DNA of 64,000 bases, taken from contig NZ_JAUSOO010000061.1 of the NCBI RefSeq assembly GCF_030656115.1, positions 81,499-145,498 on the forward strand, read 5' to 3'. This stretch comes from Hydrogenophaga sp. GTDB taxonomy: Bacteria > Pseudomonadota > Gammaproteobacteria > Burkholderiales > Burkholderiaceae_C. Both the position numbers and the translations under genes were made by a program. A model generated the notes under the pieces. That model saw only the letters and a list, made by a program, of their open reading frames with translations, was not told the origin of the DNA and made no database searches. Below are positions 18,324 through 26,811 of this stretch, in pieces (the first letter of the stretch is position 1; every line of letters starts with the position of its first letter).

Positions 18324-19203
18324 GCACAACCTCCAGGTGCCGCTGCAGCCGCTTGCCATAGGCCTGCGACACGCGGTCAAAAATAATGGCGATGCCCACA
18401 ATGGCCAGGCCATTGAGCACCCCCAGCGTGAAATACTGGTTGGAGATGGCTCTGAGCACCGGCTGGCCCAGGCCCTGCACGCCGATCATGGAAGCGATCA
18501 CCACCATGGCCAGCGACAGCATGATGGTCTGGTTGACGCCCGCCATGATGGTGGGCAGCGCCAGCGGCAACTGCACCTTGCTCATCTTTTGCCAGGTGGA
18601 CGCGCCAAAGGCGTCGGCCGCTTCCAGCAGGTCTTTGTTGACCAGGCGAATGCCCAGGTTGGTGAAGCGGATCACCGGCGGAATGGCGTAGATCACCACC
18701 GCGATCAGGCCCGGCACACGGCCAATGCCCAGCAGCATCACCACGGGAATCAGATACACAAAACTGGGCATGGTCTGCATCACGTCCAGCGTTGGACTGA
18801 TGAGTTTTTGCAAGCGATCCCAGCGGCTCATGGCAATGCCAATGGGCAAGCCCACCACCAGGGCCACCAGGGTGCACACGAAGATCATGGAAATGGTCTT
18901 CATGGTGTCGTCCCACATGCCAAAGAACCCGATCAACAGCAAGGTGACCACGGTGCCGACAACGATCTTCCACGAGCGCGAAGCCAGCCAGGCAATCAGG
19001 GCGATCACGCCCACCACAGCGGGCCAGGGCGACTGGGTCAGCAGCCGCTCGGAAAACAGCAGAAAGTCGCGCAGGGGGTCGAACAAACGCTCCAGCGGCT
19101 CGCCATATTCGCGGGTGAAGTTGCGAAAGCTGCCGTCGATGGAGCGGCGCATGGCGCTGAGCGTCTCCGACCCCAGCGAGGGAAATTCATTGAGCCAGGG
19201 CAT
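18316..19203 (-). CDS. proW: glycine betaine/proline ABC transporter permease
   Basis: Inner-membrane permease of 295 residues with about six to seven hydrophobic helices and the EAA loop motif EAADAFGASTWQKMSKVQLPLALPTI, which contacts ProV. The start at 19203 has GGAGAGACC just upstream. The N-terminal part (to about residue 70) is a hydrophilic tail, as in ProW. It lies between proX, with a 117-base hairpin-bearing gap, and proV, which it overlaps. Confidence 0.93.
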   Translation of the reverse strand: MPWLNEFPSLGSETLSAMRRSIDGSFRNFTREYGEPLERLFDPLRDFLLFSERLLTQSPWPAVVGVIALIAWLASRSWKIVVGTVVTLLLIGFFGMWDDTMKTISMIFVCTLVALVVGLPIGIAMSRWDRLQKLISPTLDVMQTMPSFVYLIPVVMLLGIGRVPGLIAVVIYAIPPVIRFTNLGIRLVNKDLLEAADAFGASTWQKMSKVQLPLALPTIMAGVNQTIMLSLAMVVIASMIGVQGLGQPVLRAISNQYFTLGVLNGLAIVGIAIIFDRVSQAYGKRLQRHLEVVHG

Positions 19204-19240
19204 GGTCTCTCCTTGGGCTGAACAAAAAGAACGGCGACAC

Positions 19241-19297
19241 GGCGCCTTGAAGGGCGCCGGCCGCGGGGCGACGAGGCCGGGTTGTGAGCACCCGGCC
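19241..19297. promoter_or_regulatory. intercistronic hairpins between proX and proW
   Basis: The 117-base gap between proX and proW carries two GC-rich stems. One pairs GGCGCC around TTGAAG. The other is a perfect 8-base stem GGCCGGGT (19275-19282) with ACCCGGCC (19290-19297). Neither has a T-run. They may protect the proX message from 3' decay, so that the binding protein is made in excess. The role is inferred. Confidence 0.5.
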
Positions 19298-19320
19298 ACG
19301 CCATCTGACAGCGGTGCGCT

Positions 19321-20358
19321 TTACAGCGCCGCCTTGATCTTTTCAGCCACGTCGGGCGACACCCAGGGGGTCCAGATTTCAGGCTGGGTTTTGAGGAAAT
19401 GGGTCGCACCGTCGGCACCGGTGGCCTGGTTGTCGCTCATCCAGGCCAGCAGGCCGTTGACCGTGTCGTTGCCCCAGGCGCGCTGGTTCAGGTAGGCCAC
19501 GGCCGGGCCGCCTTCTTTCTGGAAGCGGTCGGTCACCACGGTGAACACCTCGGCGCGGGCCCAGTCGGTCTTGGTCGGCTTGTCGCAGTCGGCCTTGGTG
19601 TTGCAGGCCTCAAAAGCGTCTTTGTCATGCGGCACGCCGGCGTCGAGCTTCACCATCGCGTACTTGCCCAGAATTGAGGTGGGTGCCCAGTAGTAGCCCA
19701 GCCAGCCTTCTTTGCGCTCGTAGGCCTTGGCGATGGAGCCGTCCAGGCCAGCGGCCGAGCCGGTGTCCAGCAGCACGAAACCTTTGGCCGTGCCACCCCA
19801 GGCCTTGAAGGCGTTGTCGGTCGTGATCTGGCAGTTCCAGCCCGACGGGCAGTTGTGTACCGCGCCCTTGCCTTTGTTCTCAGACGAGGGAAACAGCTCG
19901 GGGTGCTTCAGCGCGTCGTCAATGGTCTTGATGGCGGGGTGGGCATCGGCCACGTATTGGGGAATCCACCAGCCTTCGACGCCACCGTCCGTCAGCGAGC
20001 GGGCTGCGTAGTGCAGCTTGCCTTCGGCCACGGCGGCGTCCAGCGGCTGGCGCACGGCGTTGATCCAGGCCTCGGGCGCCACGTCGGGCTGGCCCTTTTC
20101 CATCATGGCGGTCAGCGTGGGCATGGTGTCGCCCGGCACCAGTTCCACCTCGCAGCCGTAGCCCTTGGACAAAATGATGCTGTCGATGTTGGCCAGCACT
20201 TCGGCCGATTGCCAGGTCATGTTGGCTACCGTGACCTTGCCGCAGACGGCAGCGGCGGACGGATCGGCCACGGCTGGCGCTTCGTCTTTTTTGCCGCAGG
20301 CGGCCATCAGTGCCGCCGAGGCGATCAGGGCCAAAGCCAGTTGGGGGGTGGGTTTCAT
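19321..20358 (-). CDS. proX: glycine betaine-binding lipoprotein ProX
   Basis: Periplasmic binding protein for quaternary amines, 345 residues. N-terminus MKPTPQLALALIASAALMAA then CGKKDE: a signal peptide ending in an acceptable lipobox cysteine. The mature part has KVTVANMTWQSAEVLANID and several Trp residues such as EGWWIPQY that would form the aromatic cage. The start at 20358 follows CGGAGAAAAC. It is first in the proX-proW-proV unit, after a candidate sigma-70 promoter. Confidence 0.93.
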   Translation of the reverse strand: MKPTPQLALALIASAALMAACGKKDEAPAVADPSAAAVCGKVTVANMTWQSAEVLANIDSIILSKGYGCEVELVPGDTMPTLTAMMEKGQPDVAPEAWINAVRQPLDAAVAEGKLHYAARSLTDGGVEGWWIPQYVADAHPAIKTIDDALKHPELFPSSENKGKGAVHNCPSGWNCQITTDNAFKAWGGTAKGFVLLDTGSAAGLDGSIAKAYERKEGWLGYYWAPTSILGKYAMVKLDAGVPHDKDAFEACNTKADCDKPTKTDWARAEVFTVVTDRFQKEGGPAVAYLNQRAWGNDTVNGLLAWMSDNQATGADGATHFLKTQPEIWTPWVSPDVAEKIKAAL

Positions 20359-20511
20359 GCGTTTTCTCCGGTGTCGCTGTGAGGAACCCACCGACGCGCG
20401 GCGCCGATGGATGCGATAAGCACACCCAACGACCTGGAGAAAACGAACGCTGCTGCAACCAAGGTGACCAGCCGCTCAACCAACAGGGCGTTGGATTGAA
20501 CTTAGCCACTT

Positions 20512-20541
20512 AATATAGCTTTTTATCTATTTCGCACGCAA
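20512..20541 (-). promoter_or_regulatory. candidate sigma-70 promoter for proXWV
   Basis: On the minus strand TTGCGT (-35, 20536-20541) and TATATT (-10, 20512-20517) are separated by 18 bases, in a strikingly AT-rich patch. Transcription would start near 20505, leaving a leader of about 145 bases before proX. Prediction by eye only. Confidence 0.45.
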
Positions 20542-20648
20542 ATACTGCGGCTTTTCATATAACGATATCTGAGTCTTTCACTCAACCTCTGCGCTGGTAC
20601 CGGTTTTTGGCCAGGGTGCCACCGAACTTCGCCCCCCAGCTTGCCGCA

Positions 20649-21314
20649 TCAAGCCTTTCCCAGGGCCTTGACCGCCAGCTGCGCGGGCCGCTCCATGCAG
20701 CGCACGATCCACTGGTGGGTGAGCGGGTGCACGGCCATGAGGCCATGGGCTGGGCGCGCCCAGTTGAGCACGCTGGCCACACACAGATCGGCCACGGTGA
20801 AGCGGTCTGCCGCCAGGTGGGCCATGCCAGCGCTTCGCTGGCGCTCCAGATGCTGCTCGATCACCCGGAATGGCACAGCGAGTCGGCGCTCGGCGGCCTC
20901 GGCCAGCTCCGGCTTGCGCCGCTCAGAAGGCATGACCATGCGGTGCATCAGCACGGTGAGCCCGTCGGCCTCGGCTTCGGTCACCACCCAGAAGCTCCAG
21001 CGCAGGGCCTCGGCGTCTTCGCGCGGGTTGGCCGGGGTGATGCCCACGCCATCGGGCTGGCCGTGGTGGCGCGCAATGTACAGCGCGCAGGCCATGCTTT
21101 CCCACACCACCACCTCACCGCCCTGCTCCGGCGGCCGCTGGTCCACCACCACCGGAATGTGGCCATTGGGGTTGAGCGCCAGAAACTCGGGCGTGCGGGT
21201 GGCACCGCCCTGGTACGGCAGGTTGACGTGTTGAAAGTTCAGGCCGAGTTCGGTGGCGGCCCACAGGGGGCGCACGGCGCGTGACGCGGGAATGCCGTAA
21301 ATGGTGAGGCTCAT
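20649..21314 (-). CDS. glutathione S-transferase family protein
   Basis: Cytosolic GST of 221 residues. The N-terminal thioredoxin-like domain has MSLTIYGIPASRAVRPLWA with the catalytic Ser/Arg region, then NPNGHIPVVV with the cis-proline and VWESMACALYIA for the glutathione gamma-glutamyl site. The C-terminal helical domain has FTVADLCVASVL with the N-capping box. The substrate is unknown. The HAD phosphatase gene lies 34 bases upstream on the same strand, so they may be cotranscribed. Confidence 0.88.
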   Translation of the reverse strand: MSLTIYGIPASRAVRPLWAATELGLNFQHVNLPYQGGATRTPEFLALNPNGHIPVVVDQRPPEQGGEVVVWESMACALYIARHHGQPDGVGITPANPREDAEALRWSFWVVTEAEADGLTVLMHRMVMPSERRKPELAEAAERRLAVPFRVIEQHLERQRSAGMAHLAADRFTVADLCVASVLNWARPAHGLMAVHPLTHQWIVRCMERPAQLAVKALGKA

Positions 21315-21348
21315 GGTGGGGACGTGTGCAAATGTGTGAACAAAACGG

Positions 21349-22092
21349 TCAGCCCAGCTGGCGACACAGCGCCAGCAAGTCGGCCACGGTGGTGTGGGGT
21401 TGCTGCGGCCCATGGGCCCAGGGCTGGCCTTCGCGGTTCAGCCAGGCCGCCTGCATGCCGGCGTTGAGCGCGCCCACGCCGTCCAGGTGGGCATCGTCGC
21501 CAATGTGCAGCACCTGCGCGGCGCTCACCCCAGCGGCCTCGGCAGCGGCATGAAAAATGCGCGGATCGGGCTTGCCCACGCCGAATTCGCGCGCGCTGAG
21601 CGCCGCCACAAAATGCGCACCCAAGCCCACCCGGTGCACGTCGGCGTTGCCGTTGGTCACGGCCACCACCGGGAAACGGCTGCTCAGAAAGGTCAGCGCG
21701 GGCAAAGCGTCAGCAAACAGCTCCACGCGCTGGCGCTCGGCAAAAAACACCTCAAACGCCGGCTCGGCCAGCGCCGGGTCGTCGCCCGCGCGCTGCAACA
21801 CCAGGCGAATGGACTCGCGACGCAGCGCGCTCATGTCGTGCGCCAGGTCGGGTCGGGTGGTGTTCATGTGGTTGCGCACCTCGCGCAGCGCACCGGGCGT
21901 GGTGCACAGCGCGGCGGTGGCGGGCGCGTGGTCGGCCAGCCAGGCCTGCAACACGTTTTCAGCCCGGGTGATGGTGGGCCAGATCGGCCAAAGGGTGTCG
22001 TCCAGATCGAGCGTGATGGCGCGGATGCGCGACACGTCGAGCCCGGCGGGCGTGGGGTGGTCGGTTGGGGGAGTGGCGTCGGGGGTCTTCAT
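21349..22092 (-). CDS. HAD-superfamily hydrolase
   Basis: Phosphatase of the haloacid dehalogenase fold, 247 residues. Motif I is TLDLDDTLW (nucleophile and acid Asp), motif II VVAVTNGNAD, motif III GVGKPDPRIF (Lys), and motif IV HIGDDAHLD. The cap is helical. Substrate is not predictable. The ATG at 22092 (MKTPDA) is favoured; an alternative at 22113 would run into the start of hemH. It is divergent from hemH with only 19 bases between the start codons, so the promoters must overlap the coding regions. Confidence 0.87.
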   Translation of the reverse strand: MKTPDATPPTDHPTPAGLDVSRIRAITLDLDDTLWPIWPTITRAENVLQAWLADHAPATAALCTTPGALREVRNHMNTTRPDLAHDMSALRRESIRLVLQRAGDDPALAEPAFEVFFAERQRVELFADALPALTFLSSRFPVVAVTNGNADVHRVGLGAHFVAALSAREFGVGKPDPRIFHAAAEAAGVSAAQVLHIGDDAHLDGVGALNAGMQAAWLNREGQPWAHGPQQPHTTVADLLALCRQLG

Positions 22093-22111
22093 GTCTGCGG
22101 GAGAATAGCGC

Positions 22112-23203
22112 ATGGCATTTCACAAAGAACCTCCCTTTTCGCATGGTCAAGCCGCGCGCACGGCCATTGTGCTGTGCAACCTGGGCACACCCGACGAACC
22201 CACCGCCCCGGCCGTGCGCCGCTACCTGGCCGAGTTTCTGGGCGACCACCGCGTCGTCGAAATTCCCAAGCCCATCTGGTGGCTCATCCTGCACGGCATC
22301 ATCCTGCGCGTGCGCCCCAAAAAGTCGGCGGCGAAATACGCCACGGTGTGGACCCCCGAAGGCTCACCCCTGAAGGTGTGGACCGACAAACAGGCCACGC
22401 TGCTGCGCGGCTACCTGGGCGAGCGCGGCCACCAGGTCACGGTGCGCTACGCCATGCGCTACGGCAACCCGTCCATTCCTGCGGTGCTCGACGAGCTGAA
22501 AGCCCAGGGCATGACCCGCGTGCTGCTGGTGCCCGCCTACCCGCAATACAGCGGCACCACCACCGCCAGCGTGTTCGACGGCGTGGCGCTGTGGGGCCTG
22601 AAGGCCCGCCAGCTGCCTGAGATGCGCTTCATCAACCGCTACCACGACGACCCGGGCTACATCGAAGCGCTGGCCAAAAAGGTGCAACACCACTGGCTGC
22701 ACCACGGCCAGAGCGAGCAGCTGGTGATGAGCTTTCACGGCGTGCCCCAGCGCACCCTGGAGCTGGGCGACCCCTACCACTGCGAATGCCACAAGACCGG
22801 CCGCCTGCTGGCCGAAAAGCTGGGCCTGGCCAAAGACCGCTACAAGGTCACGTTCCAGTCGCGCTTTGGCAAAGCCAAATGGCTGGAGCCCTACACCGAG
22901 CCCACCCTGATTGCCCTGGGCCAGCAAGGCGTAAAGAGCGTGGACGTGGTGTGCCCCGGCTTCACCAGCGACTGCCTGGAAACGCTGGAAGAAATCAACA
23001 TGGAAGCGCGCGAGGCGTTCCTGCACGCCGGCGGCCAGCAGTTCAGCTACATCGACTGCCTGAACGACAGCCCCGACTGGATTCGCGCCCTGACCGACCT
23101 GGTGGAAAACCACCTGCAAGGCTGGCCGACGAAACAGGCTGATGACCCGATGGCGCTGAAGGCCAGCCGGGAGCGGGCTTTGGGGATGGGGGCGAAGGAT
23201 TGA
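22112..23203 (+). CDS. hemH: ferrochelatase
   Basis: Inserts Fe2+ into protoporphyrin IX, the last step of protohaem synthesis. The 363 residues are normal length. The signature region SFHGVPQRTLELGDPYHCEC holds the catalytic His. VVCPGFTSDCLETLEEI carries the conserved Glu pair near the metal site. The N-terminus has IVLCNLGTPDEPTAPAVRRY. The ATG at 22112 has GGGAGA upstream. A palindrome TGGGTGGAG/CTCCACCCA (23211-23230) lies 8 bases past the stop, without a T-run. Confidence 0.95.
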   Translation: MAFHKEPPFSHGQAARTAIVLCNLGTPDEPTAPAVRRYLAEFLGDHRVVEIPKPIWWLILHGIILRVRPKKSAAKYATVWTPEGSPLKVWTDKQATLLRGYLGERGHQVTVRYAMRYGNPSIPAVLDELKAQGMTRVLLVPAYPQYSGTTTASVFDGVALWGLKARQLPEMRFINRYHDDPGYIEALAKKVQHHWLHHGQSEQLVMSFHGVPQRTLELGDPYHCECHKTGRLLAEKLGLAKDRYKVTFQSRFGKAKWLEPYTEPTLIALGQQGVKSVDVVCPGFTSDCLETLEEINMEAREAFLHAGGQQFSYIDCLNDSPDWIRALTDLVENHLQGWPTKQADDPMALKASRERALGMGAKD

Positions 23204-23230
23204 GGGGGCTTGGGTGGAGCTCTCCACCCA

Positions 23231-23515
23231 TTGAAACCACGCATCTCGGCACGCTGCCGGACCGCTCTACGGCGGTTGCGTTTGTTGACCTGAAGCTTCT
23301 GGCTGACTGCGGACGGCCATTTTGAAACACTTGGCTCTGCACCATAGACCTGACAGTCCGACCTGCTCCCCGCCACCCTTCTCACCGAAGCTCATTCAGA
23401 TCCTAGTTGCTCAAGCTAGATCTGTGGCGAATCCCTCCGCGCGCCAAACGGCAAGCTTGAGTAGCGTTGTCCGTGGAGCAGCAAAGCATGGGCGGTGGAC
23501 CGTAGATTTGATCGC
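23231..23515. other. gene-free boundary of accessory island
   Basis: Between the hairpin after hemH and the methylase gene no coding frame, RNA gene or promoter could be supported. Base composition falls visibly compared with hemH. There is a weak 8-base inverted repeat (CTCAAGCT at 23410, AGCTTGAG at 23454). It reads as the left junction of inserted DNA. Confidence 0.4.
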
Positions 23516-24451
23516 CTACTCAATTTGGACAGTCGAATGCACCAAGTCTGGAGAGCCCACGTAAACAGGGGGAGGAATCACTAGGTTCGAGATCACCAAC
23601 TCCTGCGCTGTTCGAGATGACTTGACCTTGTAGTCCAAGTAGATGGGCTGCATCTGCTTTGATGCGTACAGTTCACGGATGCGCGGATGATCGTCGTAGC
23701 TGACCAGCCACGGATATCCTTGGGATGTGATGTATCCGGCCAGTATCACGTGGTCAGTATCTGTGTAGTGGTGGCGGTAGAGCTTTCGGCCCTGTGTGTA
23801 GTAGGGCGGGTCGATGTAAACGAACGAGAAGCCCGCAGAAATCTTGGCGGCGTTCTTCCGCAGAAATGTCAGGGCATCGCCAAAGTGAACCGATACGCGA
23901 GGTGCAAGAAGGGATGCCGCCTTAATCTGCCTGACCAATGCGGTCTTGTTGAAGCGGCAGTTAATTTTGTAGGCGGACGTCTGTGCCTGCCCTCCTATTG
24001 GCCCGGCCCCGATGATCCCAGAGAAGTTTGTTCGATTGAAAAACAGTCCAGCAAGCCCAAGTTGCAAAAGCGTATATGTTGACTTCGTCGGGTCGTCAAC
24101 AGCTTTCGTTGCCTGAAGGGCATGCCATGTCTCCAGCGTCACTGGGCACGTCTCAATGGCCGCACACAAGGCCTCGGTCGCGTTAAAAACTGAATGCCAG
24201 AATGCAAAAACCAAGGGATCGCGTTCAACCAAAACCGCCTTGTCCACGAAGCCCATGCGTAACAGGTCCAGGGAGACTGAGGCTCCCCCTGCATATGGCT
24301 CGTAAAAGGTGCACCCAGCGAGAAGGTTCTCCTCCAGCACGCCGCTGATGTAGGTAGACAACAGTGACTTGCCACCAGGGTACCGGAGAGGACTCGGGGG
24401 ATCTCTCGCTAATAGACCCGAGATATTGGGTTGTGCCCTTTTAGTTGCCAT
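23516..24451 (-). CDS. Dam-family (D12 class) N6-adenine DNA methyltransferase
   Basis: S-adenosylmethionine-dependent DNA adenine methylase, 311 residues. The AdoMet-binding motif is PLRYPGGKSLL (21-31), then FYEPYAGGAS (49-58), then FNRTNFSGI, and the catalytic motif DPPYY at 214-218, in the order found in Dam. The C-terminus has SYDDHPRIRELYA as in the family. It overlaps by 11 bases the end of the ParB-like gene, so both are translated from one message. Composition is far more AT-rich than its flanks. No restriction endonuclease lies beside it. Recognition site unknown. Confidence 0.88.
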   Translation of the reverse strand: MATKRAQPNISGLLARDPPSPLRYPGGKSLLSTYISGVLEENLLAGCTFYEPYAGGASVSLDLLRMGFVDKAVLVERDPLVFAFWHSVFNATEALCAAIETCPVTLETWHALQATKAVDDPTKSTYTLLQLGLAGLFFNRTNFSGIIGAGPIGGQAQTSAYKINCRFNKTALVRQIKAASLLAPRVSVHFGDALTFLRKNAAKISAGFSFVYIDPPYYTQGRKLYRHHYTDTDHVILAGYITSQGYPWLVSYDDHPRIRELYASKQMQPIYLDYKVKSSRTAQELVISNLVIPPPVYVGSPDLVHSTVQIE

Positions 24452-25907
24452 TGAGGATGTACTGAATGACTGCGCGGATGTTATTTGCGACGGAGGCGAG
24501 CGTCGGCGGGTCGGCCTCTTGGAATTTCATATGAGTCATCGAATCCAGGTAGTTTTTAGCACTTTTTGTGGTGCCGGACGCCAAGGTTTTGCACATGTTT
24601 TGCTCTACGAAAACGCCGTTGGCATGTACAGATGCAAATGTGATCAAGTCGCCAAGACCAGGGTCACGACCTGGTTGCTTGCCTTGCTTCTGCTGTGCCA
24701 TTACGTCGCCCCACTTCTTGGCCTTCCGAATGCGATACACAAGGGCGCATTCAAAAGTGGCCCGCAACAACAGCGATGCAGCAACAGGCATCTTGATGTG
24801 GTTGATACTCTTCAGTTCCCCCGAGAGTTTGATCAGTATGTCGTCCTGAACATGACATTGCAGGTTTTCGAAAAAGACAGATGCCTTCGGCGTTTGAGGT
24901 TGCGTAGCAGTGCCTTGGGCCGTACCTTGAGGTTTCGTCGAAGTTTTAACAGCCGCTGCCGGTGCAGCAGACGGTTTGCTCGCTGATCCGCTGGCCGCTT
25001 GACCAGTCGCACTCCCCTGTGCGCCGCTCAACGTCCAACCCTGAGCTTTATTTTCTGCGAGCAGTTCCGCGAAGTACTCGGCCGGATCAGTTCGGGTGTC
25101 GCACTTCGGCTTCCCACCATTCGCAGGATCAGGAATCAAAAAGTCACGAGCGATCCGTTCTAACTCGTTCCGAAATTTCTCCTCAGCCAGCCCGCTGAGG
25201 ATATTCTGATCGTCATCGAAGTGCGCTCGTAGTGCTTCCTTGGTTGCTGCAAGGGTGAACAAACGCGTGTATGGGTTCGTCTTCAGCTTCTCGTCTTCAA
25301 GGACGCGCCGCTCGTCGGGGGTCCATACCGCGAGTCCCAGAGCCAGTTTTAAGAGACGGTATGGTCTGATGAGTTTTCTGACTTGCCCTATTGACGTGCC
25401 AAGCAGCTGGGCAACCTCTTCAACGGAGTGAGTGTCCAGCAAGCGCACGGCACGGCGCATCTTGGCAACCGGCGACCAGGGCTTCGCGCTCTGCTCTGTG
25501 TGCCGCTTCGTCAAGATGGGTTCGGCTACGGCTCTGCTGGGGCTGACATCTGCCGGAATCGACCGTATGGCCGCCTTCGTCTGTGCGGAGGCTTTTGGGA
25601 AGCGTGATTTGAAGTTCGCAGGAACAAGCGCGGGACTAAGCAACATCTGGCAAGCGGCAACTCGCCGATTGCCTTCAAGAACAACCGCTTTCCCCGCTTC
25701 TTCGACCACGATGATGCGCTCACCGTAGAACAATCCATTATTGCGCTCGATGCCACGAGCCAGATCGAGCACGTCCTCAAGTTCAAGCAGCTTTAAGCGG
25801 ATTTGCTCTTGGGTGGCGTTCTTTTCAACTTCGATGCGTGGATTTTGAGGGTCGAGTTGGAGTTTCTTCGGTTCGAAGCTCTGGGTCTTCCACTGCGCTT
25901 GTGCCAT
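24441..25907 (-). CDS. ParB-like N-terminal domain protein with unknown C-terminal domain
   Basis: 488 residues. The N-terminal part (about 10-110) resembles the ParB/Srx nucleotide-binding fold: LQLDPQNPR (16-24) and VVLEGNRRVAACQ (75-87), the latter in the position of the GERRxRA box. A helix-turn-helix-like stretch SVEEVAQLLGTSIGQVRKLI follows near 175. A Pro/Ala/Gln/Ser-rich linker (about 305-350) leads to a helical C-terminal domain with LLLRATFECALVYRIRKAKK and YLDSMTHMKF. The latter hints at families with HEPN-like helical folds, but this is uncertain. Start at 25907 follows CGGAGGATGA, a strong ribosome site. The methylase gene overlaps its end. It is not a chromosomal ParB: no parA or parS is nearby. 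Confidence 0.7.
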   Translation of the reverse strand: MAQAQWKTQSFEPKKLQLDPQNPRIEVEKNATQEQIRLKLLELEDVLDLARGIERNNGLFYGERIIVVEEAGKAVVLEGNRRVAACQMLLSPALVPANFKSRFPKASAQTKAAIRSIPADVSPSRAVAEPILTKRHTEQSAKPWSPVAKMRRAVRLLDTHSVEEVAQLLGTSIGQVRKLIRPYRLLKLALGLAVWTPDERRVLEDEKLKTNPYTRLFTLAATKEALRAHFDDDQNILSGLAEEKFRNELERIARDFLIPDPANGGKPKCDTRTDPAEYFAELLAENKAQGWTLSGAQGSATGQAASGSASKPSAAPAAAVKTSTKPQGTAQGTATQPQTPKASVFFENLQCHVQDDILIKLSGELKSINHIKMPVAASLLLRATFECALVYRIRKAKKWGDVMAQQKQGKQPGRDPGLGDLITFASVHANGVFVEQNMCKTLASGTTKSAKNYLDSMTHMKFQEADPPTLASVANNIRAVIQYILNGN

Positions 25908-26007
25908 TCATCCTCCGTAGGTAATTTTTAGAAGTGTATCGCCCTACCCAAAGCCTTTGGGCGACCGCCTCAGAGCAAGACCAGTGCCCGCTCCGGGTCG
26001 GGATGTG

Positions 26008-26180
26008 CCCTCAAGCGCACCGCGACGATCAGCCCTAAAACCAACACTCGCCGCCCCTCTAAAAACCGCCTCGCCAGCTTCAGATGCACCGGCACATTCA
26101 GCGCCGGTGCATGTCCACAGCCCGCAATGGAGACCGGGGGAGCTGTCGGTGAGCAACGCCCACTGCTTCAGCCGGGTCAG
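26008..26180 (-). pseudogene. degenerate partial copy of the alpha/beta hydrolase gene
   Basis: Bases 26008-26135 align with 28111-28239, the 3' end and downstream flank of the intact alpha/beta hydrolase gene, at roughly 80 percent by eye. Shared segments include CGGCACATTCAGCGC and AAAAACCGCC. Bases 26137-26180 then match 28442-28485, so about 200 bases of the gene are missing between the two parts. The copy has the same orientation and ends inside the 3' end of the ParE-type toxin gene. It is a scar of duplication followed by decay and deletion, or of replacement of a second hydrolase locus. Confidence 0.75.
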
Positions 26181-26515
26181 GGCAAGGCCGGGTCGCCCTC
26201 CGAAAGCCAAGCCGGCATATCGCGCGCGCTGTGCAGCACCCGCCACACGTCCACATGGTCAGACTGCTCGGCGTAAAACACGATGTACGGATACCGGCTG
26301 AGCGGCCAACTGCGCAGGCCGGGCAGGTTCAGTTCTTGCGCGTAGCGCGGTGAACCTGTGCCGGGTTGGCGGCCCAGGTGTGTGTAGGCCTGCTCCAGCC
26401 CGTCGATGAAGCCCAGCGCCACATCAGGCCCAGCCTCCTGCAGGTAGTAGCGGATGGCATCGTCCACGTCTGTCACGGCCAGAGCCCGCAGCCTGACCGG
26501 CTTGGTCAAGCTCAT
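26177..26515 (-). CDS. parE: ParE/RelE-type toxin
   Basis: A 112-residue toxin of the RelE/ParE superfamily. Its layout is typical: DVDDAIRYYLQEAGPDVALG helices, then PGTGSPRYAQELNLPGLRSW and PYIVFYAEQSDHVDVWRVLHSARD, the canonical C-terminal strand. Related toxins are either gyrase poisons (ParE) or mRNA cleavers (RelE); this one fits ParE better by its antitoxin. Its ATG overlaps the antitoxin stop by 4 bases. Its last codons run into the hydrolase scar. Confidence 0.85.
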   Translation of the reverse strand: MSLTKPVRLRALAVTDVDDAIRYYLQEAGPDVALGFIDGLEQAYTHLGRQPGTGSPRYAQELNLPGLRSWPLSRYPYIVFYAEQSDHVDVWRVLHSARDMPAWLSEGDPALP

Positions 26516-26781
26516 GCGCCCTGTCGGGTGCTGTTCTTGCGCGGGGCCTGAACACCACCGCGAAGCCCTTGCCGCAAGCCGTCGAAATACGCAGGCGTTG
26601 CTTCCTGAACCGAAGGCGATGCCGCACCGGCCAGCAACAGGCCCCTCAAGTGTTGACGGTCCTGGTCGCGCCGGATCAGCTCGCGCACGTACTCGCTGCT
26701 CGTACCGTAGCCGCGCTGGCTGACCTGCTCATCCACGAAAGATTTCAGTGTGTCGGGCAAGGAGATGTTCATGGTGCTCAT
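26512..26781 (-). CDS. parD: ParD-type antitoxin
   Basis: An 89-residue antitoxin (86 if the second ATG at 26772 is used). The N-terminus MNISLPDTLKSFVDEQVSQR and YGTSSEYVRELIRRDQD is the ribbon-helix-helix domain of ParD/CC2985-type proteins. The Arg/Gly-rich tail would wrap the toxin. It is first in the operon and overlaps the toxin by ATGA. A perfect 15-base palindrome at 26812-26826 lies 30 bases upstream of the start and may be its operator. Confidence 0.85.
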   Translation of the reverse strand: MSTMNISLPDTLKSFVDEQVSQRGYGTSSEYVRELIRRDQDRQHLRGLLLAGAASPSVQEATPAYFDGLRQGLRGGVQAPRKNSTRQGA

Positions 26782-26811
26782 GGCCGTCAATGTAGGCAAA
26801 AAAGGCTTCCA

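Noticed and set aside
20392..20511. A riboswitch in the leader of proXWV.
   Set aside because: No structure matching a known class was seen; the leader has only ordinary short stems.
24441..25907. Chromosome or plasmid partition ParB.
   Set aside because: No parA, no parS-like site and no replication genes are near, and the C-terminal half is unlike partition ParB.
26008..26180. Possible integron attC site between toxin-antitoxin modules.
   Set aside because: No core-site pair of the attC type, no integrase, and the block is explained by similarity to the hydrolase gene.
25944..26246. An open frame on the minus strand of about 100 codons covering the hydrolase scar.
   Set aside because: It is out of frame with the conserved hydrolase reading and starts inside the toxin gene; it is best read as the scar itself.
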